From: Sapientia aquatica
GTDB lineage: Bacteria > Pseudomonadota > Gammaproteobacteria > Burkholderiales > Burkholderiaceae_D
Length of the DNA stretch: 64,000 nt
Assembly: GCF_004358105.1 (NCBI RefSeq)
Contig: NZ_SMYL01000010.1
Coordinates: 1-64,000, forward strand
Direction: 5' to 3'
Position numbers and translations under genes: made by a program. Shown one piece after another: positions 25,704 to 35,074 of the stretch (its first letter is position 1; each line of letters begins with the position of its first letter). Under the pieces are notes generated by a model. It searched no databases. It was not told the origin of the DNA and saw nothing but the letters and a program-made list of their open reading frames with translations.

Positions 25704-26507
25704 TTAACTCACACTCAATGCGGTTTGATCCAGATTTGAGCGCGGCATCACCGCTCCATCTACAAAGACTTTAAATTCATCTTTAGCAAATGCCGCCCAG
25801 GTTTCGTTAGTCGTTAGCGGTTGGGTCGCAATCACCGCCACGCGATCTTTGGGCGTGGTGACTTCGGCAAAATTAATGCTCATATCTTGATCGGATAATT
25901 GCGCCGTATTAAAAGGGAATTGCCGAATAATGTAATGCAATTTGGTTGAACAATGCACGAATAATGCATGACCGTTGGAGAGCATGATATTAAATGTGCC
26001 GAACTGGGCGATCTGATGACACAGTTGTTCTAGGAACGGGGCGAGCTGCGCCAAAGTGGGCGCTTTTGCACCAAAATGATGCCGGCATTCTTGCAAGATG
26101 TAGCAAAACGCCCGTTCGCTGTCGGTGTTACCAATCGGCAGATACGCCCCGGTCAATTCGGGTAAAAAGTTCGGTACGTCGCCATTGTGAGCAAAAACCC
26201 AATTAATTCCCCAGCATTCGCGCACGAATGGGTGGCAGTTTTCTAGAGCGATGCTGCCTTGGGTTGCTTTGCGGATGTGGGCAATGACGTTTTTCGATTT
26301 GATCGGATGCGCTTTGATGAGTTCGGCCAGCGGCGAGCGAATTGCGGCTTGATAGTCAACCAAGTGCCGCACGCCTGCGCCTTCAAAGAACGCGATGCCC
26401 CAGCCATCTTGGTGTTCGTCTGTTAGCCCGCCACGCAAGGCGAAACCAGTAAAACTGAACACAATGTCAGTCGGGGTATTGCAATTCATTCCGAGAAGTT
26501 GGCACAT
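25704..26507 (-). CDS. Class II glutamine amidotransferase (YafJ-like)
   Basis: This 267-aa protein begins MCQLLGMNCNTP, so Cys2 is the catalytic N-terminal nucleophile after Met removal. Further family residues include DGWGIAFFEG, IAHIRKATQG and VFAHNGDVPNF. It lacks any synthetase domain, as in YafJ. It is the first gene of the operon with the Mla-like transporter. The acceptor reaction is unknown. Confidence 0.88.
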   Translation of the reverse strand: MCQLLGMNCNTPTDIVFSFTGFALRGGLTDEHQDGWGIAFFEGAGVRHLVDYQAAIRSPLAELIKAHPIKSKNVIAHIRKATQGSIALENCHPFVRECWGINWVFAHNGDVPNFLPELTGAYLPIGNTDSERAFCYILQECRHHFGAKAPTLAQLAPFLEQLCHQIAQFGTFNIMLSNGHALFVHCSTKLHYIIRQFPFNTAQLSDQDMSINFAEVTTPKDRVAVIATQPLTTNETWAAFAKDEFKVFVDGAVMPRSNLDQTALSVS

Positions 26508-26668
26508 GTTTAATAGTGGTTGCTAAGATTTGTTACTGAGTGCGGACAGTACCATTGTTGTGGTTGCCGAACAAAAGGTCAAAGATTGTTATTTTGCGGG
26601 TTTAATATAGAAAATGAAACAAAGAAATTCATTCTAGTTTGATCGCAAAAATTAGGACGTCGTGTTAG

Positions 26669-27211
26669 TTAGCTTTTAGCAGCGCGCGCTTTTGTTAATT
26701 GAAACTGCTCAAAGGTGAGTTGATAGGCCAACGTATCCATGTCATACCATCGTTCAATACCGCGGTATTGCATCCCCAAGCGCTCCATGACTTTGGCCGA
26801 GGCTGGGTTTTCGGTGTGGCAAACGGCGTACAGCAGCGGCGCATTTAGCGTGGAGAAGGCAAACTCCAGCATCGCGCGGGCGGCTTCGGTGGCAAAGCCT
26901 TGATGCCATTTGTCGGGCCGCAAACGCCAACCAACTTCCAACGGGTTTTCGCGCGCTTGCGCTAAGTGTTGAATACAACCAGCACCGATTACTTCGTTGC
27001 TACTGAGTTCGATAAACGCCCACCAAGAGAAACCAAAATCGTTCCAGCGTTGCTTTATTTTTGCCAATGTTTGCTCGGTTTCTTCCAAGCTAAGCGGCTT
27101 ACCAGTGATATAGCGCATCACAGCCGGGTCACTATTGAGCCGAAATAATCCCTCCAGATGCCTGTCCTGATACGGCTCTAAACGCAGGCGCTCGGTCGTT
27201 AAAATAGTCAT
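26669..27211 (-). CDS. GNAT-family N-acetyltransferase (RimJ-like)
   Basis: The frame is open from 27277, but the conserved start MTILTTERLRLEPYQ is at ATG 27211, giving 180 aa. Family features are NSDPAVMRYITGKPLSLEE, the acetyl-CoA-binding segment WRLRPDKWHQGFATEAARAML, and TENPASAKVMERLGMQYRG. It belongs to the acetyltransferase_3 group, which modifies protein N-termini or small amines. It is a single-gene unit. Confidence 0.85.
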   Translation of the reverse strand: MTILTTERLRLEPYQDRHLEGLFRLNSDPAVMRYITGKPLSLEETEQTLAKIKQRWNDFGFSWWAFIELSSNEVIGAGCIQHLAQARENPLEVGWRLRPDKWHQGFATEAARAMLEFAFSTLNAPLLYAVCHTENPASAKVMERLGMQYRGIERWYDMDTLAYQLTFEQFQLTKARAAKS

Positions 27212-27277
27212 GAATTTATCGCAAGAAAAGGGGCAGCGACGCGGACAAGTTTCTTTCGGAATTCGACAACTAAACAT

Positions 27278-27686
27278 TCTTAATTAGTCATTCATGGGAG
27301 TTTGTGCCCCGCTTAGAATCGACTCAGAATCATTTCAGTATAGAAACTTACGTTGTATTCAACGGAAAGTCCACGGGCGGCGCCCATCAAATTAAAACAG
27401 ATTATAGCCAGCCACGATGGATGATTTTAGGTTATTTGCGCAAGCGACGAGCTTTATCGGCTCCCACCTAAATAATGACGCAAAATTGAAATAGCGCACA
27501 GGTGTTAAATAAATTGAACTAGTCTATCGAAATCGACCCTCAAAATGGCCGATTCGCGACTAGATTGGGTTTGGCACTATGCAGGAACAGCCTTACAATA
27601 ACAGCGCCGTGAAAGCCAGCTAGGCACACGAATTGCTTAAGGTAAGATCATTGTTCATTTTAATTTTGAGTCGATTGGAGACAAGT
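27278..27686. other. Intergenic region upstream of the pot operon
   Basis: About 410 nt between the divergent GNAT gene and potF. It must hold the promoter of the polyamine transport operon. I see a short hairpin (GGGCGGCGCCC near 27375) and a CTAGTC/GACTAG inverted pair around 27522-27563, but no clear -35/-10 pair and no match to the TTGAGCGCTCAA element found at puuA and gabT. Confidence 0.3.
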
Positions 27687-28862
27687 GTGAAAGTACAAAA
27701 ATTATCACGATGCCTGAGTGCGCGCATCAAGACGAAATTTCCTCAAAAAATTTCTAAAATGCTAGCCGCAATGCTGGGTCTTTCCGTCGTTAGTTTGGCC
27801 TTATCCGGTTCCGCCGCTGCCCAAGCGCCAGAAGAAAAAGTCCTCAACGTCTATAACTGGTCGGACTATATTTCTGAAGACACGATCAAAAATTTTGAAA
27901 AAGAAACCGGCATCAAAGTCCGTTACGATGTGTTTGACACGAACGAAATTCTGCACGCCAAATTAGTCGCACGCAAAACCGGTTACGACATCGTCGTGCC
28001 ATCCGACACTTTCGCTGGCTTGCAAATCCAAGGCGGCTTGTTCATGAAGCTCGACAAGAGCAAATTGCCAAACTTGGTCAACATGGATCCGATCGTCCAA
28101 TCCGCGCTGAGCAAGCTCGATCCAAACAATGATCATTTAGTAAACTGGCTGTGGGGTTACACCACGGTGGGTATCAACACCAAAAAAGTCAAAGCCGCTT
28201 TGGGCGACATGCCGATGCCAAAAAATGCGTGGGATTTGATTTTTGATCCGAAGTACGCCTCGAAATTGGCCAGCTGTGGCATTTCATTCATGGATTCCGG
28301 TAACGAAGTACTGCCTGCTGCCTTAGTGTATGTCGGCAAAAAAGCCTACACACAAAATCCAGCCGACTTTAAAGAAGCCGGCGCGATGCTGCAAAAAGTG
28401 CGTCCTTATATTCGCTTATTTAGCTCATCAAGCTACATCAATGATTTAGCCAACGGTGGTCTGTGCGCGGTCATGGGTTGGTCGGGCGATATTAATATTG
28501 CGCGGCATCGTGCTATTGCTGCGAAAAACGGCAACGATATTCAAGCCTTAATCCCAAGCACCACCGCGGTATTGTTCTTTGATTCGATGGCAATTCCAAC
28601 CGATGCGCCGCACCCAAATAATGCGTTGATCTGGATGAACTACATCATGCGCCCAGAAGTGCACGCTAGTTTGACCAATAAAGTGTTTTACGCCAATCCG
28701 AATATCAACAGCCTTAAGTATGTAACCAAAGAGGTTGTGGAGAATAAAACGGTGTTCTTGACCGAAGAAGATAAAAAACGCATGACGCCACCAGAACCAG
28801 TTAGTGGCCTGATTCGTAAAGTGGAAGCGCGTACTTTTACCCAATTCAAAACCGGGCTGTAA
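27687..28862 (+). CDS. potF: Putrescine-binding periplasmic protein (PotF/SpuD-like)
   Basis: I chose GTG 27687 (preceded by GGAG) over an upstream TTG at 27633, giving 391 aa. After an unusually long basic N-terminus comes a signal sequence (MLAAMLGLSVVSLALSGSAAAQA). The mature protein has VLNVYNWSDYISEDTIKNFEKETG, typical of PotF/PotD. Later segments are GYDIVVPSDTF and NGGLCAVMGWSGDINIA. It captures putrescine for the PotGHI transporter encoded next. A strong stem-loop separates it from potG. Confidence 0.92.
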   Translation: MKVQKLSRCLSARIKTKFPQKISKMLAAMLGLSVVSLALSGSAAAQAPEEKVLNVYNWSDYISEDTIKNFEKETGIKVRYDVFDTNEILHAKLVARKTGYDIVVPSDTFAGLQIQGGLFMKLDKSKLPNLVNMDPIVQSALSKLDPNNDHLVNWLWGYTTVGINTKKVKAALGDMPMPKNAWDLIFDPKYASKLASCGISFMDSGNEVLPAALVYVGKKAYTQNPADFKEAGAMLQKVRPYIRLFSSSSYINDLANGGLCAVMGWSGDINIARHRAIAAKNGNDIQALIPSTTAVLFFDSMAIPTDAPHPNNALIWMNYIMRPEVHASLTNKVFYANPNINSLKYVTKEVVENKTVFLTEEDKKRMTPPEPVSGLIRKVEARTFTQFKTGL

Positions 28863-28875
28863 CTTGAAGTAAAAC

Positions 28876-28911
28876 GCTTTTCTGGCGAGCTCCAATCAGC
28901 GCCAGAAAAGC
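28876..28911 (+). promoter_or_regulatory. Strong stem-loop between potF and potG
   Basis: GCTTTTCTGGCG and CGCCAGAAAAGC form a perfect 12-bp stem with a 12-nt loop, 13 nt after the potF stop. There is no T run on the 3' side. Such stems after a binding-protein gene often protect the upstream mRNA or partly terminate, giving more binding protein than membrane components. Confidence 0.65.
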
Positions 28912-28989
28912 TGTTCCTTAGCAGTTAAATTAAAAAATATATTTGGACTAAGCGCAGCACAGTGCGCAAGCAAACTTCACAGGGCATTT

Positions 28990-30138
28990 ATGGCATCAGT
29001 AACTTCTGTTGATACTTCAACGTCAGGCGCGGCATCTGCACCAGCATCTGGAACGGGCAAACCGTTTTTGGTGATCAATAATTTGATCAAAGACTTTGGC
29101 GATAATCGCGTGGTCAATAATGTTTCGGTCGGCATCAATAAAGGCGAAATTTTCGCCTTGCTTGGTAGCTCGGGCTGCGGCAAATCAACACTCTTGCGCA
29201 TGTTGGCGGGGTTTGAGACACCAACTTCTGGCGAGATTTTATTAGACGGCAAAAACATCGTGGCCGATGCGCCGTACCACCGCCCCATCAACATGATGTT
29301 TCAATCGTATGCTTTGTTTCCGCACTTAACTGTGTGGGATAACATCGCTTTCGGTTTGCGTCGCGAAGGTGTAGCGAAAGAAGAAATCGCTGATCGCGTA
29401 GAAAAGATGCTGGCCTTGGTGCAGTTGCAATCGTTCGGCAAGCGCAAGCCGCATCAATTGTCCGGTGGTCAACAGCAGCGCGTGGCATTGGCACGTAGCT
29501 TGGCCAAACGTCCGCAGTTGTTATTGCTCGATGAACCATTAGCCGCGTTAGATAAAAAACTGCGCGAGCGCACGCAGTTAGAACTGGTCAACATTATTGA
29601 ACAAGTCGGCGTGACGTGCGTCATGGTGACCCACGATCAAGAAGAAGCGATGACGATGGCGTCACGCATTGCGGTGATGAGCGAAGGCGTGATCCTGCAA
29701 ACCGGTAAGCCTAACGATGTGTACGAAACGCCAAACTGCCGCTTCGTCGCTGACTTTATCGGCAGCGTCAATATGTTCAATGGTAGCGTCGAAGTCGATG
29801 AACCCGATCACGTCATCATCAAAACACCAGAATGCCGCCACTACGTCGGTCACGGTATTACCGGCACATTAGGTATGTCGGTGTCGGTAGCGATTCGCCC
29901 TGAAAAAATTTCGGTCAGCGCTGAGAAGCCAGATCAAGAGCACAACTACGTACATGGCGAAGTGGTTGAGCTGGCCTATTTAGGTAGCTACACCGTGTAC
30001 CACATCAAGCTAGCCAGCGGCACCGTAATTAAGGCCAACGTCAGCAACTCGGCGCGCCATGGCGCATTCCATCCAAAATGGGGCGATAAGCTGTACGCCT
30101 TCTGGAGTGACGATGCGATGGTAGTGTTGACTCGCTAA
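28990..30138 (+). CDS. potG: Putrescine ABC transporter ATPase
   Basis: The product has 382 aa. Walker A is GSSGCGKSTLLRML, the signature LSGGQQQRVALARSL, Walker B LLLLDEPLAALDKKLR, and the switch is VTHDQEEAMTMA. The C-terminal TOBE region (VAIRPEKISVS) is typical of the PotG/PotA subfamily. The N-terminal ~20 residues are low-complexity (SVDTSTSGAASAPASG). It powers putrescine import with the permeases directly downstream. Confidence 0.92.
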   Translation: MASVTSVDTSTSGAASAPASGTGKPFLVINNLIKDFGDNRVVNNVSVGINKGEIFALLGSSGCGKSTLLRMLAGFETPTSGEILLDGKNIVADAPYHRPINMMFQSYALFPHLTVWDNIAFGLRREGVAKEEIADRVEKMLALVQLQSFGKRKPHQLSGGQQQRVALARSLAKRPQLLLLDEPLAALDKKLRERTQLELVNIIEQVGVTCVMVTHDQEEAMTMASRIAVMSEGVILQTGKPNDVYETPNCRFVADFIGSVNMFNGSVEVDEPDHVIIKTPECRHYVGHGITGTLGMSVSVAIRPEKISVSAEKPDQEHNYVHGEVVELAYLGSYTVYHIKLASGTVIKANVSNSARHGAFHPKWGDKLYAFWSDDAMVVLTR

Positions 30139-30145
30139 GGATGAC

Positions 30146-31051
30146 TTGACCGTGAAAAAATTCTCCAAACCAAAATGGTTCTCCGGACGCACCGCCGTCA
30201 TTGGCGTACCGTATTTCTGGTTAGCCCTGTGCTCGTTGGTGCCATTCTTGATCGTCATGAAGATCAGTTTTGCCGAGATGGAAATCAGCGATCCGTTAGG
30301 TACTTTATTTACCTACGTTGATGGTGTGATTGATATTAAAGTTAAGCTGACCAATTACTTATTTTTGGCCCAAGATGATTTGTACATCATCACTTATCTG
30401 AATTCGATTAAGTTCGCCGCGATTACCACGGTGCTGTGTTTATTAGTTGGCTATCCGTTTGCTTACTTTATGGCCCGCGCCAGTTCATCGGCCCGCGCAA
30501 CCTTAATGATGATGGTGATGCTGCCATTTTGGACTTCGTTTTTGCTGCGTATCTATGCGTGGAAAGGCATGTTGTCCAACAACGGTGTGATCAATAATTT
30601 CTTGATGTCGATTGGTGCGATTGATGCGCCATTGCATATGATGAACACACCGTTCTCGTTGTTGATCGGGATGGTGTATTCCTATCTGCCGTTTATGATT
30701 TTGCCGTTGTTTACCAACTTATCCAAAATGGATGTGCGCTTTATCGAAGCGGCGGCTGATCTTGGTTCGACGCCGTGGAACACCTTCTGGCGCGTGACCG
30801 TTCCGCTGTCTAAGTCGGGCATTATTGCCGGTTCGATGTTGGTGTTTATTCCTTGTGTGGGTGAATTTGTGATTCCTGATTTGTTGGGTGGTCCTGGCAC
30901 GCCGATGATTGGTCACGTGATGTGGGACGAATTCTTTAGTAATAACGATTGGCCTATGGCGTCAGCGGTTACCGTGGTGGTGATTTTGCTGATCTTGGTG
31001 CCGATGGTTATTCTCAACAAATATCAATCTGAAGAAGAACAGGGGCGCTAA
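30146..31051 (+). CDS. potH: Putrescine ABC transporter permease 1
   Basis: The product has about 300 aa with six membrane helices and the EAA-loop (FIEAAADLGSTPWNTFWRVTVPLSKSGI). The start is either TTG 30146 or GTG 30152 (MKKFSKPKWFSGR); AAGGA at 30136 suits either. Its TAA overlaps the next gene (TAATG at 31049-31053). It pairs with PotI as the transmembrane channel. Confidence 0.9.
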   Translation: MTVKKFSKPKWFSGRTAVIGVPYFWLALCSLVPFLIVMKISFAEMEISDPLGTLFTYVDGVIDIKVKLTNYLFLAQDDLYIITYLNSIKFAAITTVLCLLVGYPFAYFMARASSSARATLMMMVMLPFWTSFLLRIYAWKGMLSNNGVINNFLMSIGAIDAPLHMMNTPFSLLIGMVYSYLPFMILPLFTNLSKMDVRFIEAAADLGSTPWNTFWRVTVPLSKSGIIAGSMLVFIPCVGEFVIPDLLGGPGTPMIGHVMWDEFFSNNDWPMASAVTVVVILLILVPMVILNKYQSEEEQGR

Positions 31052-31881
31052 TGAACGCATATCGTTGGTTTGGCCGGACATGGCTCTCGTTGGGATATTT
31101 GTTCTTGTATATCCCGATCATTATGTTGATCGTGTATTCGTTTAACAATTCAGCGCAAGACATGATGTGGAAGGGTTTTACCCTGCATTGGTACGAAGCG
31201 TTGATGGATGACCACGAAATTATTTCTGGTTTTGTCTTGTCGTTTAAGGTCGCTGCATTGTCAGCTTCATTCTCGGTATTGTTGGGAACGTTCACCGCGT
31301 TTGTGTTGAACAACTACCGCAAGTTTAATGGTCGCGCTTTGTTTAAAGGTATGGCCAGCGCACCGTTGGTGATGCCAGAAGTGATTATCGGTTTGTCCTT
31401 GTTGTTAATGTTGGTTGGCTGTGAAAACGCCTTTGGATTTCCGCAGCGCGGCTTGCCAACCTTGGTTTTTGGACACACCGTGTTGGGCGTGGCTTATTCC
31501 GCTGTGGTGATCGAATCGCGCTTACGTGAAATCAGTAAATCCTTGTCTGAAGCAGCGATGGATTTGGGCTGCAAGCCTTATCAAGTATTTGGTTTGGTTA
31601 CGTTGCCTAATATTTCGCAAGCATTGGTATCGGCTTGGTTGTTGACTTTCACCTTGTCCTTAGATGACGTGGTGGTGTCGGCCTTCTTGACTGGTCCGGG
31701 TTATTCCACCATGCCTATCGTGATTTTCTCGCGCGCTCGCTTGGGATTGGACCCACGGGTTAATACCGTTGCGGCGCTGACTATTTTGGTGGTGACGATT
31801 GCGGTGGTGTTGTCGAGCCTGCACATGGCGCGTAAAGAACGATTGCGTCAGAAAGAAATCTCGGCCGCGTTCAAGCACTAA
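31051..31881 (+). CDS. potI: Putrescine ABC transporter permease 2
   Basis: The product has 276 aa with six predicted helices and the EAA-loop SEAAMDLGCKPYQVFGLVTLPNI. The pattern of the N-terminus (WLSLGYLFLYIPIIMLIVYSFNNS) is that of PotI. It is the last transporter gene and is followed by a terminator-like hairpin before puuC. Confidence 0.9.
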   Translation: MNAYRWFGRTWLSLGYLFLYIPIIMLIVYSFNNSAQDMMWKGFTLHWYEALMDDHEIISGFVLSFKVAALSASFSVLLGTFTAFVLNNYRKFNGRALFKGMASAPLVMPEVIIGLSLLLMLVGCENAFGFPQRGLPTLVFGHTVLGVAYSAVVIESRLREISKSLSEAAMDLGCKPYQVFGLVTLPNISQALVSAWLLTFTLSLDDVVVSAFLTGPGYSTMPIVIFSRARLGLDPRVNTVAALTILVVTIAVVLSSLHMARKERLRQKEISAAFKH

Positions 31882-31939
31882 ATTCAATACAGTTTTATCG
31901 GGGTTGCATCAATCCCAGTTGGTAGTAAGTGAAGTAGTG

Positions 31940-31966
31940 GGGCAGCCAAATGGTTGCCCTTTCTCT
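31940..31966 (+). terminator. Probable terminator after potI
   Basis: GGGCAGCC-AAAT-GGTTGCCC followed by TTTCTCTCT forms a stem with one G-T pair and a pyrimidine-rich tail. It would end or attenuate the pot transcript before puuC. Confidence 0.65.
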
Positions 31967-32047
31967 CTGTGCTACCTGAGTACCAATTAACAGCAGCTTC
32001 AAATCGTCGTTTTACTGAGCATCTATTTACGCAACAAAGGAACAACT

Positions 32048-33535
32048 ATGAGCAACGGAATCTGGCACGAACGTGCAGCAACAATCAAGATTGATGGCCG
32101 CGCCTTTATCAACGGCGAACGCGTACCTGCCAAATCGGGCGCAACGTTTGACAATATCTCACCGGTCAATGGCAAAAAAATTGGCGACACCGCCCGTTGC
32201 GATAGCGCCGACGTGGATGCCACAGTCTTAATTGCGCGCGCTGCGTTTGACGACAGACGTTGGGCCGGTAAATCTCCTTCCGAGCGTAAAAAAGTCATGC
32301 TCAAATTTGCCGAATTGATCCGCGTTCATGGCGACGAATTAGCCTTGCTCGAAACTCTCGATATGGGCAAACCAATCAAATACAGTTTGTCGGTTGATGT
32401 CCCGTCCACCGCCCGTTGCGTGCAATGGTATGCCGAAGCGATTGACAAGGTGTACGACGAAATCGCACCAACCAACGATCAAACATTGGCCTTAATTACA
32501 CGCGAACCTGTCGGCGTTGTGGCGGCTATTGTGCCGTGGAATTACCCCATGATTATGGCGTCATGGAAGATTGCCCCAGCCTTGGCAATGGGTAACAGCG
32601 TGATTTTAAAACCATCCGAAAAATCACCATTAACCGCATTGCGCCTAGCTGAAATCGCCTTAGAAGCGGGCATTCCTGCCGGCGTATTTAACGTCTTGCC
32701 CGGCTTCGGTCATGAAGCAGGTAGCGCTTTGGCTTTGCATAACGACGTGGATTGCATCGGCTTTACCGGTTCCACTCGCATCGGCAAAAAGATCATGGAA
32801 TACGCAGGTCAATCTAACCTAAAACGTGTCTGGACCGAATTAGGTGGCAAGTCGCCTAACATCGTGTGCGCCGATTGCCCGAATTTGGATGAAGCGGTTG
32901 AATCCGCCATTGGCTCGATCTATTTCAACCAAGGCGAAAGCTGCAACGCGCCTTCACGTTTATTCATCGAAGAATCGATCAAAGATGAGTTTATCGCTAA
33001 AGCCTTGGCGTTAATTCCGTCTTTCGTGCCGGGCGATCCATTGGATCCAAACACCGTCATGGGCGCGATTGTCGATCATATTCAACTCAATTCCGTGATG
33101 GGCTTTATTGATTCCGGCAAAGCCGAAGGCGCAACGCTGTTGGCTGGTGGTCATCAATCTCGTACTGAATCGGGTGGCTACTACGTTGAGCCAACGATTT
33201 TTGCGGACGTCAACCCATCGATGAAGATTGTGCGCGAAGAGATTTTCGGACCCGTTTTATCGATTATGACCTTCACTCATTTAGACCACGCAATTCGCGA
33301 AGCCAATAACACCGCCTACGGTTTGCAAGCCGGTGTGTGGACCTCCGACATTCGCAAAGCGCATCACGCCGCTCGCTCCCTGCGCGCTGGTACGGTGCAT
33401 GTGAATCAGTACGATAACGACGACATGACCGTGCCATTCGGTGGTTACAAGCAATCCGGAAATGGCCGTGACAAGTCCTTACACGCACTCGACAAATACA
33501 CCGAGTTAAAAACCACTTGGATTAACCTAGCTTAA
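32048..33535 (+). CDS. puuC: Gamma-glutamyl-gamma-aminobutyraldehyde dehydrogenase
   Basis: This 495-aa NAD(P)-dependent aldehyde dehydrogenase has the same length as E. coli PuuC. It has VPWNYPMIMASWKIAPALA, FTGSTRIGKKI, ELGGKSPNIV with the general-base Glu, and nucleophile C299 in NQGESCNAPSR. Placed between the putrescine transporter and puuB, it most likely oxidises gamma-glutamyl-gamma-aminobutyraldehyde to gamma-glutamyl-GABA. Broad aldehyde specificity is possible. Confidence 0.88.
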   Translation: MSNGIWHERAATIKIDGRAFINGERVPAKSGATFDNISPVNGKKIGDTARCDSADVDATVLIARAAFDDRRWAGKSPSERKKVMLKFAELIRVHGDELALLETLDMGKPIKYSLSVDVPSTARCVQWYAEAIDKVYDEIAPTNDQTLALITREPVGVVAAIVPWNYPMIMASWKIAPALAMGNSVILKPSEKSPLTALRLAEIALEAGIPAGVFNVLPGFGHEAGSALALHNDVDCIGFTGSTRIGKKIMEYAGQSNLKRVWTELGGKSPNIVCADCPNLDEAVESAIGSIYFNQGESCNAPSRLFIEESIKDEFIAKALALIPSFVPGDPLDPNTVMGAIVDHIQLNSVMGFIDSGKAEGATLLAGGHQSRTESGGYYVEPTIFADVNPSMKIVREEIFGPVLSIMTFTHLDHAIREANNTAYGLQAGVWTSDIRKAHHAARSLRAGTVHVNQYDNDDMTVPFGGYKQSGNGRDKSLHALDKYTELKTTWINLA

Positions 33536-33565
33536 TTTTTTTAACCTTTTACCCTAACGACGACC

Positions 33566-34867
33566 ATGAAACATAAGCATAAAGAAACCCGCCTCACCAA
33601 AGATTCCTTTTACGAAGCCAGCGTCACGCGCAATGCGCCTTTACCCGCTTTGGATGTGGATATCTCGGTGGACGTGTGCGTGGTCGGTGGCGGTTTGGCT
33701 GGCTTGTCTTCGGCCTTAGAATTGGCTGAGCGCGGTTATTCGGTCGCGGTCTTGGAAGCGCAATTAGTCGGCTGGGGCGCTTCTGGTCGCAATGGTGGAC
33801 AAGCCTTGGTCGGCTTTTCGAGTGACGAGGCCATCGAGCAGCAACTGCCTTTAGAAGAAGGCCAGCGTTTGTGGCAGATGACGGTCGAAGCGATGCAATT
33901 AATGCGCGACCGCATTGCTAAATACAATATCGATTGTGATTTTACGCCCGGTTATTTAAGCGTAGGCGTGACCGACAAAAAAGCGCGCGAATTAGCGGAA
34001 TGGGTCAATAGTTTGGAGCAGCGCTATAACTATTCGATGCAACATATCGACAAAAATCAAATCGGTCAGTGGATTCAAAGTGATCGTTATAAAGGCGGTG
34101 CTTACGACGCCAATTCAGGTCACGCCCACCCGCTTAAATACACGCTAGGTATTGCCGCTGCCGCCAAAGCTGCTGGCGTACAAATTTTTGAAAATTCACC
34201 GGTCGTGAGTATGCAGCGCGGCGCGGCGCCAGTAGTAAAAACGGCCAAAGGCAGTGTGCGTTGTAACTTCGTTGTCTTGGCCGGTAACGTGTATTTGAAT
34301 GAATACGGTGACGCGGTTGCGCCAGAGTTGGATAAACGCATTATGTCGGTCGGTACTTACATCGTTGCGACTGAGCCGATGGACAAAGCGCGCTGCGACG
34401 CTTTAATCAAAAATCGGGCAGCCGTTTGTGACACGAACTTTGTGTTGGATTACTACCGTCCCACAGCGGATAACCGGATGTTGTTTGGTGGTCGCGTTAG
34501 TTACAGCACCGCTACACCGATCAATTTAGTCGGAAGCATGCGCGCGCGGATGTTGGATGTATTCCCGCAATTGTCCGACTTAAAAGTGCCGTATGCCTGG
34601 GGTGGATTTGTGGATATCTCGATGAACCGCGCCCCGGACTTTGGACGCGTGGAAAATAATATCTATTACCTGCAAGGATTCTCAGGTCATGGTTTAATCC
34701 TGACCGGCATCGCAGGTAAGGTGGTAGCGGAGTCGATTGCGGGCCAATCGGAACGGTTTGATGCCTTTGGCAAGATTAAGCATCACAATTTCCCTAGTGG
34801 ACAGTTCATGCGCACGGCGGCTCAGGTGTTAGGTATGTGGTATTACCAGTTAAAAGAGATGTTGTAA
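33566..34867 (+). CDS. puuB: Gamma-glutamylputrescine oxidase (FAD-dependent)
   Basis: The product has 433 aa. The DAO-type FAD-binding fold starts DVCVVGGGLAGLSSALELAE with VLEAQLVGWGASGRNGGQ, and the C-terminal FAD region reads YYLQGFSGHGLILTGIAGK. This is the PuuB/OrdL pattern. It follows puuC by 30 nt and would oxidise gamma-glutamylputrescine to the aldehyde with release of ammonia and hydrogen peroxide. Confidence 0.9.
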   Translation: MKHKHKETRLTKDSFYEASVTRNAPLPALDVDISVDVCVVGGGLAGLSSALELAERGYSVAVLEAQLVGWGASGRNGGQALVGFSSDEAIEQQLPLEEGQRLWQMTVEAMQLMRDRIAKYNIDCDFTPGYLSVGVTDKKARELAEWVNSLEQRYNYSMQHIDKNQIGQWIQSDRYKGGAYDANSGHAHPLKYTLGIAAAAKAAGVQIFENSPVVSMQRGAAPVVKTAKGSVRCNFVVLAGNVYLNEYGDAVAPELDKRIMSVGTYIVATEPMDKARCDALIKNRAAVCDTNFVLDYYRPTADNRMLFGGRVSYSTATPINLVGSMRARMLDVFPQLSDLKVPYAWGGFVDISMNRAPDFGRVENNIYYLQGFSGHGLILTGIAGKVVAESIAGQSERFDAFGKIKHHNFPSGQFMRTAAQVLGMWYYQLKEML

Positions 34868-34999
34868 TCGGTGAGCTCGGGCCGGCGCTAGCGCGGCGGC
34901 TCGTTGGCTCAAGAGCGACAGCAACACCCGTGCATTGCGGCCACTACCGTATGTGTTGATTTTATAAACGGGCTAATCAAGTTCGTTGGGGACGACAAA

Positions 35000-35022
35000 A
35001 AATGACCTGATTCAGGTCATTT
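35000..35022. terminator. Perfect palindromic hairpin between puuB and puuD
   Basis: AAATGACCTGA followed by TTCAGGTCATTT forms a near-perfect palindrome and then TTGCTTTT. It could be a terminator for puuB or an operator for puuD, whose start is 53 nt downstream. Confidence 0.55.
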
Positions 35023-35074
35023 GCTTTTGATCGTCGAGTTTGTAAAAAAGTAAGCAGTTATTTATATCGCCATC

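Noticed and set aside
27567-27595. Sigma-54 promoter upstream of potF (TTGGCAC motif)
   Set aside because: The -24-like TGGCAC is present at 27572, but the -12 GC element is not at the required spacing.
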